Shown piece by piece: positions 1-8,443 of a stretch of 36,426 nucleotides of DNA (position 1 is its first letter; the number at the start of each line of letters is the position of its first letter). This DNA comes from Lachnospiraceae bacterium (lineage in GTDB: Bacteria > Bacillota > Clostridia > Lachnospirales > Lachnospiraceae). The stretch spans positions 1 through 36,426 of the forward strand of contig VSNY01000019.1 in assembly GCA_009774535.1 (NCBI GenBank), read 5' to 3'. The notes below the pieces were generated by a model. That model did not search any database. It was not told where the DNA came from and saw only the letters and a list, made by a program, of their open reading frames with translations. The position numbers and the translations under genes are program-made.

Positions 1-240
1 GTAATATTTTGACAACGGGGGTCCGGTAGGCGGGTCGCGGACGCCAGTGTGGGCGGCGGTCGGGGAGGTGGCCGGGAGACACACCCTGGAAGGACTGGGG
101 CACCTCCCATCCCGCAGCCCACAGTGCCTGGTTGTGGCAGGCGCTACAAGATCAGAATGGCAGTGCCTGCTGCGTCTGTGTGGGGATGACGGCCGATGCT
201 TAAATTCTGGCACACGTAAAGCCAGCCCACATCTTGAATT
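1..240. other. GC-rich stretch with no convincing gene
   Basis: This stretch lies beyond the stop codon of the minus-strand glycoside hydrolase and looks richer in G and C than its surroundings. A 65-codon frame can be read at 47-244 on the plus strand, but it has no ribosome binding site and its translation resembles no family I know. A small hairpin, CTGGC/GCCAG at 207-211 and 221-225, could end transcription of the minus-strand gene weakly, though no strong T-run follows. I recognise no RNA gene on either strand. It may be the tail of a feature cut by the window edge. Confidence 0.3.
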
Positions 241-1557
241 TTAATCTCCCTGATCAGCACATTTTTTCAGCCGTACCCCAATATACTGCCGCCCCGGCAG
301 CTCCAATTCATATTTGCCCTTATGTCTTCCCGCAGGAATCACCTCCATATTCCAGGTGTCAATAATTTCGGCATCGTACCAGGTCGTATCATCAATGTAG
401 ATCTGGCGGAAGGCTGGTCTCCAGAGGCTGAAATAGTAGAAGTACCAGGTTCCGGCGTACTGGTCGTCTTCGGGTACCGCGATTTTGTCGTCCCACTGGA
501 AATGGATGTTGTCGCGCTGCGGGCCTTCCTTTAAGCCGCCGCCGGGTACATCTTTAAGAAAGTCCAGCAGGAAGCCGAAGCGTTCGGCGCTCTGGCCTTT
601 GAGGGCGCTGCCGTGGCACCACCAGATCAGATTGTCGTCGCTTAGGTATGTTTCGCTGTGGCCGCAGTAGCCGCCGCGGATAACGGCTTCCCAGCTGCGG
701 CGGGTGAGTTCTTCGGCGGTCAGGTTGCCCCAGCAGTGCGGGAGATTGCCTTCGTACCCGACTTCGTCCCAGATCACAGGTTTGCCGTAAGTTTCGCGCA
801 GCTGCGTGGTGGTTTCGGTTGTCTTGTAGTGGTCACAGCGCTGGCAGCTGCAGTGGGTGATCCATGGTTTGGTGTGGTCGTAAAAAGTCTCGCAGTTGTG
901 GATGGAACGCAGGTGGTGGTAAGGGTCGTTTTTCACGAGTGTGTCAGCCATTTGTTCCCAGTCATCGACGGACAGGTGCGTCAGCAGATCGTATTCATTG
1001 GCCATAGACCACCACACGTTGCGGTAAGCGCTGTAGCGCGCGGTTATGTATTTGAGGTAACGCAGGTTGTCTTCCATGGACATTTTGGAAAATCCCCAGC
1101 GGTCGTAGGCGTGGAACAGAATCAGGTCGGCTTCGATGCCAAGCTGCATCAGACGTTCGACCGTGCGGTCATGGATGCGGAAAAATTCCGGGTGGAAGCG
1201 GGTGAAGTCCCAGTGGTTGCCCTCGGTTTTTCCGGTGTATTCCATAAAATTTTCCCTGGTCAGCCTGCTTGCGTCCATCGGGGTGCCTTCGTATGGAAAT
1301 GCGCATGGGTCGTGCAGACAGAAATCGTAGTGCTTTGGCATCATACAGAACCGCAGTTTGTTAAAATAGCCTTTTTCAAGTTCGGCAAATGTCCGTTCGA
1401 CAATGGAAGCGTCCTGAAGGTCGAAGGTGTAGCAGGTGGTGCCGATCGAATGGTGCGGGGTATGGTCTGCGTAGGACAGCTGGAAGGTATGGGATACCTG
1501 CACCGGGCCGTGGTTATTTCCGGTTGGCGCTACGGCAAGGAAGCTGCCGGTCGTCAC
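241..1557 (-). CDS. DUF4038/DUF5605 (apiosidase-like) glycoside hydrolase, 5'-truncated
   Basis: This is a putative TIM-barrel glycoside hydrolase. The N-terminus begins inside the end of a DUF5060-like beta domain (PTGNNHGPV), followed by the DUF4038 barrel; Pfam describes that domain as apiosidase-like. Candidate catalytic acids are the E of WWSMANEYD and the E of VIWDEVGYEG, both at strand ends typical of clan A hydrolases. The C-terminal 70 residues (GTWYFYYFSLWRPAF to YIGVRLKK) match a DUF5605-type beta sandwich. Family members normally carry 70-100 more residues at the N-terminus. Here the frame stays open upstream, but the DNA turns into an oppositely oriented isomerase gene by about 1571. 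The GTG at 1557 has no ribosome binding site, so this is a gene remnant rather than a natural start. No signal peptide remains. Substrate is unknown; an apiosyl or related plant-glycan linkage is inferred from the barrel family only. Confidence 0.75.
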   Translation of the reverse strand: MTTGSFLAVAPTGNNHGPVQVSHTFQLSYADHTPHHSIGTTCYTFDLQDASIVERTFAELEKGYFNKLRFCMMPKHYDFCLHDPCAFPYEGTPMDASRLTRENFMEYTGKTEGNHWDFTRFHPEFFRIHDRTVERLMQLGIEADLILFHAYDRWGFSKMSMEDNLRYLKYITARYSAYRNVWWSMANEYDLLTHLSVDDWEQMADTLVKNDPYHHLRSIHNCETFYDHTKPWITHCSCQRCDHYKTTETTTQLRETYGKPVIWDEVGYEGNLPHCWGNLTAEELTRRSWEAVIRGGYCGHSETYLSDDNLIWWCHGSALKGQSAERFGFLLDFLKDVPGGGLKEGPQRDNIHFQWDDKIAVPEDDQYAGTWYFYYFSLWRPAFRQIYIDDTTWYDAEIIDTWNMEVIPAGRHKGKYELELPGRQYIGVRLKKCADQGD

Positions 1558-1570
1558 GCTGGCGGAAAAG

Positions 1571-2758
1571 GTGCCGGCGATTTCGTATGGGACGGAATAT
1601 GTATGCGCCAGGCTGGCAAGAGAGCTTGGGGTTCCGGTGCTGCTGTGGGGGCTGCGTGATGAACGTCCTGATGCGGATGGGATTCGCCTGCGGGACAGCC
1701 AGTGCGGTTTGTTTGCGACGGGTAAGGTGTTACGGCGGTTTGGGGTGCCTTTTACCTATCTGAATAACTGCAGGCTGGAAGACGCGGAATTTGCGCGCGG
1801 ACTATGGGATTTCCTGGCGGTATGTAATGTTGTGGATACGTTTCGTCATACGAGGATTTTACAGATTGCGCCGCGGCCGTTTGATTTCTGGTCTACGATG
1901 TGCAATGAAGGCGAGCTGTTGGAACGTTTTCAGATCCAGCTTTCCCCGATTCCGATGCCGGAGCTGACGGAGGCCGTAAAAGAGGCGAAAGCAGACCAGG
2001 CTGGCGTCAAAGAAGTGACGGATCACTGCCGCGGATGTATGAATATTGCGATTCAGCCGGAAGAACTGGAAAATGTCGCGGCTTTAAAGATGGCTATGAA
2101 GACGCTGGCGTAAAAATATGGCTGCAACGCTATCGCGATTCAGTGCTGGAACGCTTTGCAGGGAGAGCTTGGAATTATGCCGTGCGCGGCGAATTCCCTG
2201 CTGAATGAAGAAGGGATTCCGGTTGTGTGCGAGACGGATATTCATGGCGCGATTAGCGCGCTTTTGGTAGAAGCGGCGGCATTGGACGGTACGAGAAGCT
2301 TTTTTGCAGACTGGACGGTGCGTCATCCGGATAACGAAAACGGAGAGCTGCTGCAGCACTGCGGGCCGTGGCCGTTATCCGTGGCGGCGCAGAAGCCGAC
2401 GATCGGCTATCCGCTGGCATTTGACCATCCGGGGGCTGTGGAAGCGCAGGCGAAGCTGGGGAATCTGACGCTGGCCAGGTTTGACGGCGACAACGGCGCA
2501 TATTCGCTGCTGCTCGGACGTGCCAAAGGCATTGAAGGGCCTTATACCAAAGGGACTTATGTATGGGTAGAAGTGGAAAATCTGAAACGTCTGGAAGCAA
2601 AACTGGTGGAAGGGCCGTATATCCATCATTGTGTCGGAATCCATAAGGACGTCGTTCCGGTATTGTATGAAGCGTGCAAATATCTAAAGATCACACCGGA
2701 TCTTTATGATCCGATCGAAGAAGAGGTAAAGGCGTATTTAAGGGGTGAGACGGTATGA
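1571..2758 (+). pseudogene. L-fucose/L-arabinose isomerase-like protein, 5'-truncated and interrupted by TAA
   Basis: The product resembles the L-fucose isomerase-like family of aldose-ketose isomerases. Conserved stretches include VPVLLWGLRDE, the NEGELLE segment, and IAIQCWNA followed by GIMPCAAN and CETDIHGAI near the metal site, with the HCGPWP region after it. The gene is damaged twice. The N-terminal roughly 80 residues expected for the family are missing at the junction with the glycoside hydrolase. An in-frame TAA at 2111-2113 also splits it: the same frame continues without a shift as KYGCNAIAIQCW on the far side. One base change (for example GAA to TAA) would explain it. The stop codon overlaps the start of the next gene (ATGA at 2755-2758), so this was the first cistron of the sugar operon or close to it. 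Two separate ORFs, 1571-2113 and 2156-2758, would be called by an automatic annotator. Confidence 0.75.
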
Positions 2759-3597
2759 ATACAAAAGCAAAAGAGCTGACTCTGCTGGCGTATGACCTGC
2801 GCAGGCATGTGATAGACATAGTAATGTCCGGCAAGGGCGGGCATATTGGCGGTGATATGAGTGTGCTGAATATCCTGGTAGCGCTGTATTTTGACCAGAT
2901 GCATATTTCTCCGGAAACGCAGGACGATCCGGGGCGGGACCGATTTGTGCTGAGCAAGGGGCATTCTGTGGAAGCCTATTACGCGGTGCTGGCGCAGAAA
3001 GGATTTTTTCCGATGGAGGAGGTAACCGCGCAGTTTTCCAAGTTCGGTTCTCCTTATATCGGCCATCCGAATAATAAACTGCCGGGCATTGAGATGAATT
3101 CGGGTTCGCTCGGGCATGGGCTGGGCGTCTGTGTCGGGATGGCGCTGGCTGGAAAAATGGACGGCGCTGCTTACCGTGTCTATACCGTTATGGGCGACGG
3201 CGAACTGGCGGAAGGCTCTGTCTGGGAAGCGGCGATGGCGGGCGGACATTATAAGCTGGACAACCTCTGTGCCGTCATCGACCGAAACCGGCTGCAGATT
3301 TCCGGAAGTACGGAAGACGTTATGACGCAGGACAGCCAGGAAGAACGCTGGGCTTCGTTCGGGTGGCATGTAATCAGCGTGAACGGGGATCAGATGCAGG
3401 AACTGCTGGATGCGTTTGCGCAGGCGAAACAGGAAACAGGCAGGCCGACCGTAATTATCGCAAATACGACAAAAGGCTTTGGCTCTGCGGTGATGGAAAA
3501 TAAGGCGGCATGGCATCACAAAGTTCCAAATGAACAGGAGTATGCGCAGATCATCAAAGATCTGGAAGCAAGGAAGGAGGCGCTGCAGCATGAATAA
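2755..3597 (+). CDS. Transketolase, N-terminal subunit
   Basis: This 280-residue protein is the thiamine-diphosphate-binding half of a split transketolase. Key signs are SGKGGHIGGDMS near residue 25, the LSKGHSVEAYYAVL histidine motif, GSLGHGLGVCVGMAL, and the TPP motif GDGELAEGSVWEA ending in IDRN. It transfers two-carbon ketol units from a ketose phosphate to an aldose phosphate together with the next gene product. Its ATG overlaps the isomerase stop as ATGA, and its own end overlaps the start of the C-terminal subunit by 8 nt, so both halves are probably made in equal amounts. Split transketolases in accessory sugar loci often act on non-canonical ketoses such as apulose 4-phosphate. The placement between an isomerase and a kinase suggests that kind of role rather than the housekeeping pentose phosphate pathway. 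Confidence 0.92.
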   Translation: MNTKAKELTLLAYDLRRHVIDIVMSGKGGHIGGDMSVLNILVALYFDQMHISPETQDDPGRDRFVLSKGHSVEAYYAVLAQKGFFPMEEVTAQFSKFGSPYIGHPNNKLPGIEMNSGSLGHGLGVCVGMALAGKMDGAAYRVYTVMGDGELAEGSVWEAAMAGGHYKLDNLCAVIDRNRLQISGSTEDVMTQDSQEERWASFGWHVISVNGDQMQELLDAFAQAKQETGRPTVIIANTTKGFGSAVMENKAAWHHKVPNEQEYAQIIKDLEARKEALQHE

Positions 3598-4531
3598 GAT
3601 TCCAAACAGGCAGGCTATCTGCGAGGTGCTGATGGAACGGGCAAAAACAGACCGCGACATTGTGGTGCTTTGCAGCGATTCCAGAGGCAGCGCGTCGCTG
3701 GCGCCGTTTGCAGAAGCATTTCCCAGACAGTTTGTGGAAACAGGCATTGCGGAGCAGAACCTGGTTTCCATTGCCGCCGGGCTTGCAAAATGCGGAAAGA
3801 AAGTATTTGCGGCGTCTCCGGCAAGCTTTGTATCAACGAGAAGCTATGAGCAGGCAAAAGTGGACTGTGCTTATTCCAATACAAACGTAACACTGATCGG
3901 CATCAGCGGCGGCGTCAGCTATGGCGCGCTGGGCATGAGCCATCATTCCGCGCAGGATATCGCTGCTATGTCCGCCATTCCGAATATGCGCGTCTATCTG
4001 CCGAGCGACCGTTTCCAGACGGCAAAGCTGATAGAACAGCTGCTGCTCGACGAAAAACCAGCTTATATTCGTGTGGGCAGAAATCCGGTTGAAGATCTTT
4101 ACAGTGAGACAGATCTTCCGTTCGCCATGGATCAGGCCACCGTAGTACGGGAAGGCGCCGACGTGCTGCTTACAGCCTGCGGGGAAATGGTGCGTCCGGC
4201 AAAAGAAGCCGCGGATCTGTTGGCAGAAAAAGGGATTCAGGCATGTGTACTGGATATGTACTGTGTCAAGCCGCTGGACAAAAAGACGCTGCTGGAAAAG
4301 GCGCAGGGCGTCCGCCTGGTTGTTACGGTGGAAGAGCATGCGCCGTTCGGCGGACTGGGTTCTATGGTCAGCCAGGTGATCGGCGCGCAGTGTCCGAAGC
4401 GTGTGATAAATTTGGCGCTGCCGGATGCGCCGGTAATTACAGGCACTTCCAAGGAAGTGTTCGACTATTATGGGTTAAATGCACAGGGCATTGCGGCAAA
4501 GGTAATGGAGTATCACAATGGATGCGTATAA
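3590..4531 (+). CDS. Transketolase, C-terminal subunit
   Basis: This 313-residue protein is the pyrimidine-binding and C-terminal part of a split transketolase. It shows the conserved FVETGIAEQNLVSIAAGLA region, in which the glutamate activates TPP. It also has GMSHHSAQDIAAMSAIPNM and a C-terminal domain with VTVEEHAPFGGLGS. I chose the ATG at 3590 because a strong ribosome binding site, AGGAAGGAGG at 3571-3580, precedes it by 9 nt; an earlier possible start at 3530 has none. It overlaps the N-terminal subunit by 8 nt and the kinase by 14 nt. The two subunits should assemble as an alpha2-beta2 enzyme in the cytoplasm. Confidence 0.92.
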   Translation: MNKIPNRQAICEVLMERAKTDRDIVVLCSDSRGSASLAPFAEAFPRQFVETGIAEQNLVSIAAGLAKCGKKVFAASPASFVSTRSYEQAKVDCAYSNTNVTLIGISGGVSYGALGMSHHSAQDIAAMSAIPNMRVYLPSDRFQTAKLIEQLLLDEKPAYIRVGRNPVEDLYSETDLPFAMDQATVVREGADVLLTACGEMVRPAKEAADLLAEKGIQACVLDMYCVKPLDKKTLLEKAQGVRLVVTVEEHAPFGGLGSMVSQVIGAQCPKRVINLALPDAPVITGTSKEVFDYYGLNAQGIAAKVMEYHNGCV

Positions 4532-6041
4532 GACAGACAAGGGACAGGCATATATTTTAAGTATTGACCAGAGTACGCAGGGGACAAAGGCGCTGCTGTT
4601 TGATCAGCGGGGAACGCTGCTGCTGCGCAAGGACCTGGCGCATCGCCAGATCGTCAATGAAAAAGGCTGGGTATCCCATAACCTGAATGAAATTTATGCA
4701 AATACAATTAAGACGGCGGTTCAGGTTATAGAAGCGTCCGGCATGGATCAAAGGCAGCTGGCGGCAATCGGCATCAGCAATCAGCGGGAGACAACCGCGA
4801 TGTGGGACCGCGTCACGGGAGAACCGCTGGCGGATGCAGTCGTATGGCAGTGCGGCCGGGCAGAAGCGCTCAGCAGGGAAATCGCGCAGGCAGGAGCTGG
4901 CGGGCTGGTGCAGGCAAAGACAGGAATCCCGCTTTCCGGCTACTTTCCGGCAAGCAAAATGGCGTGGCTGTTAAGAAATACCGAAGGAGCCGCCCGAAAA
5001 GCCGAAGAAGGCAGACTGGCTCTTGGGACGATGGACAGCTGGCTGGTATACCGTCTGACAAAAGGGAACGCGTGCAGGACAGACGTCTCCAATGCGTCCC
5101 GTACACAGCTGCTGAACCTGGAAACACTGCGCTGGGACGAAGAGCTGTGCGGCTTATTTGGCATTCCGGTACAAGCACTGGCGGAAGTGGCGGATTCGGA
5201 CGCCTGCTTTGGGGATACAGATCTGGACGGGTATCTGGAGCATCCGGTGCCGATTTTGGGCGTGCTTGGGGATTCGCATGGGGCGTTGTTCGGACAGGGC
5301 TGCATCCGCCCGGGCATGATTAAGGCGACCTACGGAACAGGATCTTCCCTGATGATGAATATCGGCAGAAAACCAATACGAAGCAGCCACGGGGTAGTGA
5401 CTTCTGTCGCCTGGGGCATGGGCGGCGAAGTAACCTATTGCCTGGAAGGCAACTTAAACTATACAGGAGCCGTGATCAGCTGGCTGAAAAATGACCTGCA
5501 TCTGATTCAAAACGCGGCGCAGACACAGCAGGACGCATATGCGGCAAATCCGCAGGACGCAGCCTATCTGGTTCCAGCATTTACAGGGCTGGGCGCCCCA
5601 TACTGGGATGCAGATGCACGCGCGGTTCTGTCCGGCATTTCCAGAACGACAGGACGTGCCGAAATCGTCAAGGCCGCGTTGGAATGCATTGCCTATCAGA
5701 TCAACGATCTGGTCCAGGCGATGGAACAGGATACTGCAACCCCGATCAGTCAGCTGCGCGTGGACGGCGGGCCGAGCCGGAATACGTATCTGATGCAGTT
5801 CCAAAGCGATATTTCTGCGAAGGAAGTGCTTGTACCGCAGGCGGAAGAGTTGTCCGGGATCGGCGCGGCATATGCGGCAGGAATCGCGGCGGGCGTGTTT
5901 GATAAGGAAAAACTGTTTGTGCAGACGGATGTGACCATATACCAGCCAAAGATGGAGGATTCCGCGCGGCAGCATAAGCTGCAGGGCTGGAAGCAGGCAG
6001 TGCGGCAGGCGCTGACAAAGGAGAGCAGGGAAACAGGCTGA
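4518..6041 (+). CDS. FGGY-family carbohydrate kinase (glycerol-kinase-like)
   Basis: This 507-residue protein is an ATP-dependent sugar or polyol kinase. The N-terminal phosphate loop is LSIDQSTQGTKALLFD at about residues 14-29. NQRETTAMWDRVTGEP near 89 resembles glycerol kinase. The likely catalytic base is Asp252 in GDSHGALFGQG. A second phosphate loop, YGTGSS, lies near 272, and the adenosine motif VDGGPSRNTYLMQ follows toward the C-terminus. Sequence style leans to glycerol kinase, but the glycerol-binding details are not clearly kept. The position after a split transketolase suggests phosphorylation of the ketose made by the isomerase. Its ATG lies 14 nt inside the preceding gene. Candidate substrates are D-apulose, a ribulose or a xylulose; I cannot choose from sequence alone. 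Confidence 0.88.
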   Translation: MDAYKTDKGQAYILSIDQSTQGTKALLFDQRGTLLLRKDLAHRQIVNEKGWVSHNLNEIYANTIKTAVQVIEASGMDQRQLAAIGISNQRETTAMWDRVTGEPLADAVVWQCGRAEALSREIAQAGAGGLVQAKTGIPLSGYFPASKMAWLLRNTEGAARKAEEGRLALGTMDSWLVYRLTKGNACRTDVSNASRTQLLNLETLRWDEELCGLFGIPVQALAEVADSDACFGDTDLDGYLEHPVPILGVLGDSHGALFGQGCIRPGMIKATYGTGSSLMMNIGRKPIRSSHGVVTSVAWGMGGEVTYCLEGNLNYTGAVISWLKNDLHLIQNAAQTQQDAYAANPQDAAYLVPAFTGLGAPYWDADARAVLSGISRTTGRAEIVKAALECIAYQINDLVQAMEQDTATPISQLRVDGGPSRNTYLMQFQSDISAKEVLVPQAEELSGIGAAYAAGIAAGVFDKEKLFVQTDVTIYQPKMEDSARQHKLQGWKQAVRQALTKESRETG

Positions 6042-6055
6042 CAGGATCATAAGGA

Positions 6056-6715
6056 ATGGATGACCGGATGGATCATATCAGAAAGAAAATTGAAAATTTT
6101 ATGTTTTATTATGGACTGGCGGTTCTTGCGGTATGCCTGGCTGCGGCTGCAGCGGTCTTTCTGGTCAGGGATATCCGCAGACAGCGGGCGACAGACGTCT
6201 TTTATATTATGGCGCCCGGCCTGGAACTGGATGAGGACGCAAAAGAAGCGCTGCAAAAAGGGCTGGCGCGGGCGCTTATGCCGGATCAAAGTACGCAGCA
6301 GTGTAAAATTAAGATCGAAACGTCTTATTCCGGCCATACAAATATGCAGATCGAAGCGACCATTGCGGCTTATATGCAGTCCGGGCGGGTGGATCTGCTG
6401 CTGGCGCCGGAAGAAGTATTTAACCGTTATGCATCCACGGGATATTTGTCAGAACTCGGAAGCGGCGCATTTGACGGGCTGCTGAATGGGCGCGGCGTAC
6501 AGGAACTGTTTTTTGCTTCACAGGCGGATTACAGTCAGGGAGGGGCGGCAACCGAGCTTCCGTTTCATCCGCATGAAGAGACAGATGGTTCCGGGGTCTA
6601 CGGCATTTACTGCCAAGAAGGCTTGTTAGACGGCTTCGTCGCAGGAATTATGGTAAACTGCCCAAATAAAACGTATGTGAAGAAAGGGCTGCAGTATGTT
6701 TTGTCAGCGGCGTAG
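6056..6715 (+). CDS. Membrane-anchored protein of unknown function in the sugar operon
   Basis: I do not recognise this 219-residue protein. Residues 1-16 are charged. One hydrophobic segment (about 17-38, YGLAVLAVCLAAAAAVFLV) is followed by RDIRRQR and then by an outside domain of about 175 residues. The outside part contains DLLLAPEEVFNRYASTGYLSEL. That resembles the way solute-binding proteins of CUT1 importers describe a mixed alpha/beta lobe, so it may be a degenerate or minimal binding-protein domain held on the membrane. It sits 14 nt after the kinase and about 90 nt before the solute-binding lipoprotein gene, so it is probably co-transcribed with them. A role as importer accessory or sensor is inference from position. 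Confidence 0.65.
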   Translation: MDDRMDHIRKKIENFMFYYGLAVLAVCLAAAAAVFLVRDIRRQRATDVFYIMAPGLELDEDAKEALQKGLARALMPDQSTQQCKIKIETSYSGHTNMQIEATIAAYMQSGRVDLLLAPEEVFNRYASTGYLSELGSGAFDGLLNGRGVQELFFASQADYSQGGAATELPFHPHEETDGSGVYGIYCQEGLLDGFVAGIMVNCPNKTYVKKGLQYVLSAA

Positions 6716-6808
6716 AGGCTGGCGGAACAGAACAGCGAATCAGAATATCAGGCATGCAAGGGGCCTTGATAGAATAAATATTTTATTTTCATGAAGGGAG
6801 AGGAAAAT

Positions 6809-8233
6809 ATGAAAAGAACACTGGTAAAAAAACTGATCGCTACAATGGTAGCAGGCACGATGGCAGTATCCATGCTGGCGGGCTGCGGCAGTTCAGGAGA
6901 CGAGAAAAAAGATGCGGCAACGACGCAGGACGGCGCATCCGGCGGCGGCGCGTCTGGTAAGGATACATCCGGCGGCGAGGCATCCGGCGGCGACGGCGCG
7001 GCAGATACATCCGGTGTGGATACGACTGAAGCGCAGGCTGTCGCAGACGTTGGTTATGACGGCGAGCCGGTAGAACTGTCTTTTTGGTATTTAACAACAA
7101 GACAGGAAGGCACGGAAGTATTGACAAAGATTTTTAACGATGCAAATCCGAATATTAATGTAACAGTTTCTTACTATGATACGGACGGCATCAAAGACGC
7201 CTGCAAGACAGCGGCACAGTCCGGGTCCATGCCAAGCATGTGGTTTAACTGGGGCGGCGCATTGGGGCAGTATTATGTAGATAATGGCGTTGCTTATGAT
7301 TTTACAGATTATGCAAAAGAACATGACTGGGAAAACACATATACGCCAGGCGCCATGAACCTGGTAACTCTGGGCGGGCAGATTTCCGGCATCCCGACGT
7401 CTTATAATGTGCTTGGCATGTATTACCGCACCGATATTTTTGACCAGTATCAAATCGAAGTGCCTACAACGATCGACGAATTCGACGCAGCCTGCGCAAA
7501 ATTAAAAGAGAACGGAATCACGCCAGTCTCTACCGCAGGGCTGAACGGCTGGCACGTGATGCGTCTGATCGAGCAGTTTATCGAACAGGAAGCGGGAGTA
7601 GACCTGCATGACCAGCTGCAGTCGCTTTCCACAAGCTGGGACTGCGACGCTGTAGTAAAAGCGCTGACCAGATACCAGAAATATTGCCAGGAAGGCTATT
7701 TCCCGGATGGTTTCGTAACAGCCAGCCCGGATGATACTTATATGGCATTTGCCATGGGCAGCTGTGCGATGGATATTCAGGGACAGTGGTATGACTCTGT
7801 ACTGCAGAATAACGAAGTATCCCTGGACAATATAAGCTGGTTCCCGTTCCCAAGCGAGTCAGGCAGAATGTCCGCATTTGCAGAGATGAACCAGTTTAAT
7901 AAAGACCTGTCCGAAGATGAACTGGAAGCAGCCGTTGCTTATACGAACTTCCTGTTCAGCAATGAAGCGGCAAAAGCATACCCGACTTACTATAACCTGC
8001 CGCTGCCAAGAACAGACGCAGATCCGGTCGATGCAAAGGTAAATCCGAACGTGCAGAATATGATCGATACGTCTTCGGAAAAAGGCACTTTCACTATTAC
8101 CGACCAGGCATTCCCGTCAGAAGTAGCGGACGTTCTGTTTAACTACCAGGATGCGATTGCAAACAGTGAAAAAACTCCGGAAGAAGCTGCAAAAGCCATT
8201 CAGCAGGCAATCGAGGATTACCAGAACAAATAA
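6809..8233 (+). CDS. CUT1 ABC sugar importer, solute-binding lipoprotein
   Basis: This 474-residue extracellular binding protein delivers a sugar to the permeases encoded next. It starts with a lipoprotein signal peptide (KRTLVKK, hydrophobic core, LAGC lipobox), so it is anchored outside the membrane. A Gly/Ser/Asp/Thr-rich linker of about 60 residues with repeated GGEASGG-like units comes next. The mature domain starts around VELSFWYLTTRQEGTEVL and shows family 1 features such as FNDANPNINVTVSYYD and GQWYDSVLQNN. I place the start at the ATG at 6809. A GGGAGAGG ribosome binding site at 6796-6803 precedes it, and the upstream ATG at 6791 would put that site inside the coding sequence. Ligand unknown; the operon suggests a pentose or an oligosaccharide containing one. 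Confidence 0.92.
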   Translation: MKRTLVKKLIATMVAGTMAVSMLAGCGSSGDEKKDAATTQDGASGGGASGKDTSGGEASGGDGAADTSGVDTTEAQAVADVGYDGEPVELSFWYLTTRQEGTEVLTKIFNDANPNINVTVSYYDTDGIKDACKTAAQSGSMPSMWFNWGGALGQYYVDNGVAYDFTDYAKEHDWENTYTPGAMNLVTLGGQISGIPTSYNVLGMYYRTDIFDQYQIEVPTTIDEFDAACAKLKENGITPVSTAGLNGWHVMRLIEQFIEQEAGVDLHDQLQSLSTSWDCDAVVKALTRYQKYCQEGYFPDGFVTASPDDTYMAFAMGSCAMDIQGQWYDSVLQNNEVSLDNISWFPFPSESGRMSAFAEMNQFNKDLSEDELEAAVAYTNFLFSNEAAKAYPTYYNLPLPRTDADPVDAKVNPNVQNMIDTSSEKGTFTITDQAFPSEVADVLFNYQDAIANSEKTPEEAAKAIQQAIEDYQNK

Positions 8234-8443
8234 TCGGAAAAAGCAGCACGGCAGGGCGCAGCTCCGCTCAGGGATGTAAAAATGAACAACAGACCCGCAG
8301 GCGGAGACTGCCGTTGCGGCAGCAGTTTGGACGGGCTTGTATATGCCGCCGTCACGGCATAGCAAAGGGTATCGGAACAGACTGCCGCCGGAAAGCCCTG
8401 GGGGAAAGGCTGCCTGATCCGGAATGACGAGGGGGTTATGTTT
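8234..8443 (+). other. Stem-loop-rich spacer between binding-protein and permease genes
   Basis: This 210-nt spacer holds several small inverted repeats: CTGCCG/CGGCAG at 8308-8313 and 8317-8322, and ATGCCG/CGGCAT at 8343-8348 and 8355-8360. The sequence AGACTGCCG occurs twice, near 8305 and near 8381. No long T-run follows the hairpins. Spacers of this type after binding-protein genes commonly stabilise the upstream message or reduce read-through, giving more binding protein than permease. That role is inference. I see no gene inside. Confidence 0.45.

Noticed and set aside
47..244. 65-codon plus-strand frame in the GC-rich start of the window
   Set aside because: No ribosome binding site, composition-driven translation, no family resemblance; it runs into the end of the minus-strand hydrolase gene.
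658..1659. 333-codon plus-strand frame
   Set aside because: It is the antisense shadow of the glycoside hydrolase, whose domains and motifs are clear on the minus strand.
2111..2113. Programmed recoding of the TAA in the isomerase gene
   Set aside because: TAA is not a selenocysteine codon, no recoding signal is visible, and the gene is already 5'-truncated; a nonsense mutation is simpler.
2704..3771. 355-codon minus-strand frame
   Set aside because: Antisense to the transketolase N-terminal subunit, which has a full TPP motif; no start signal.
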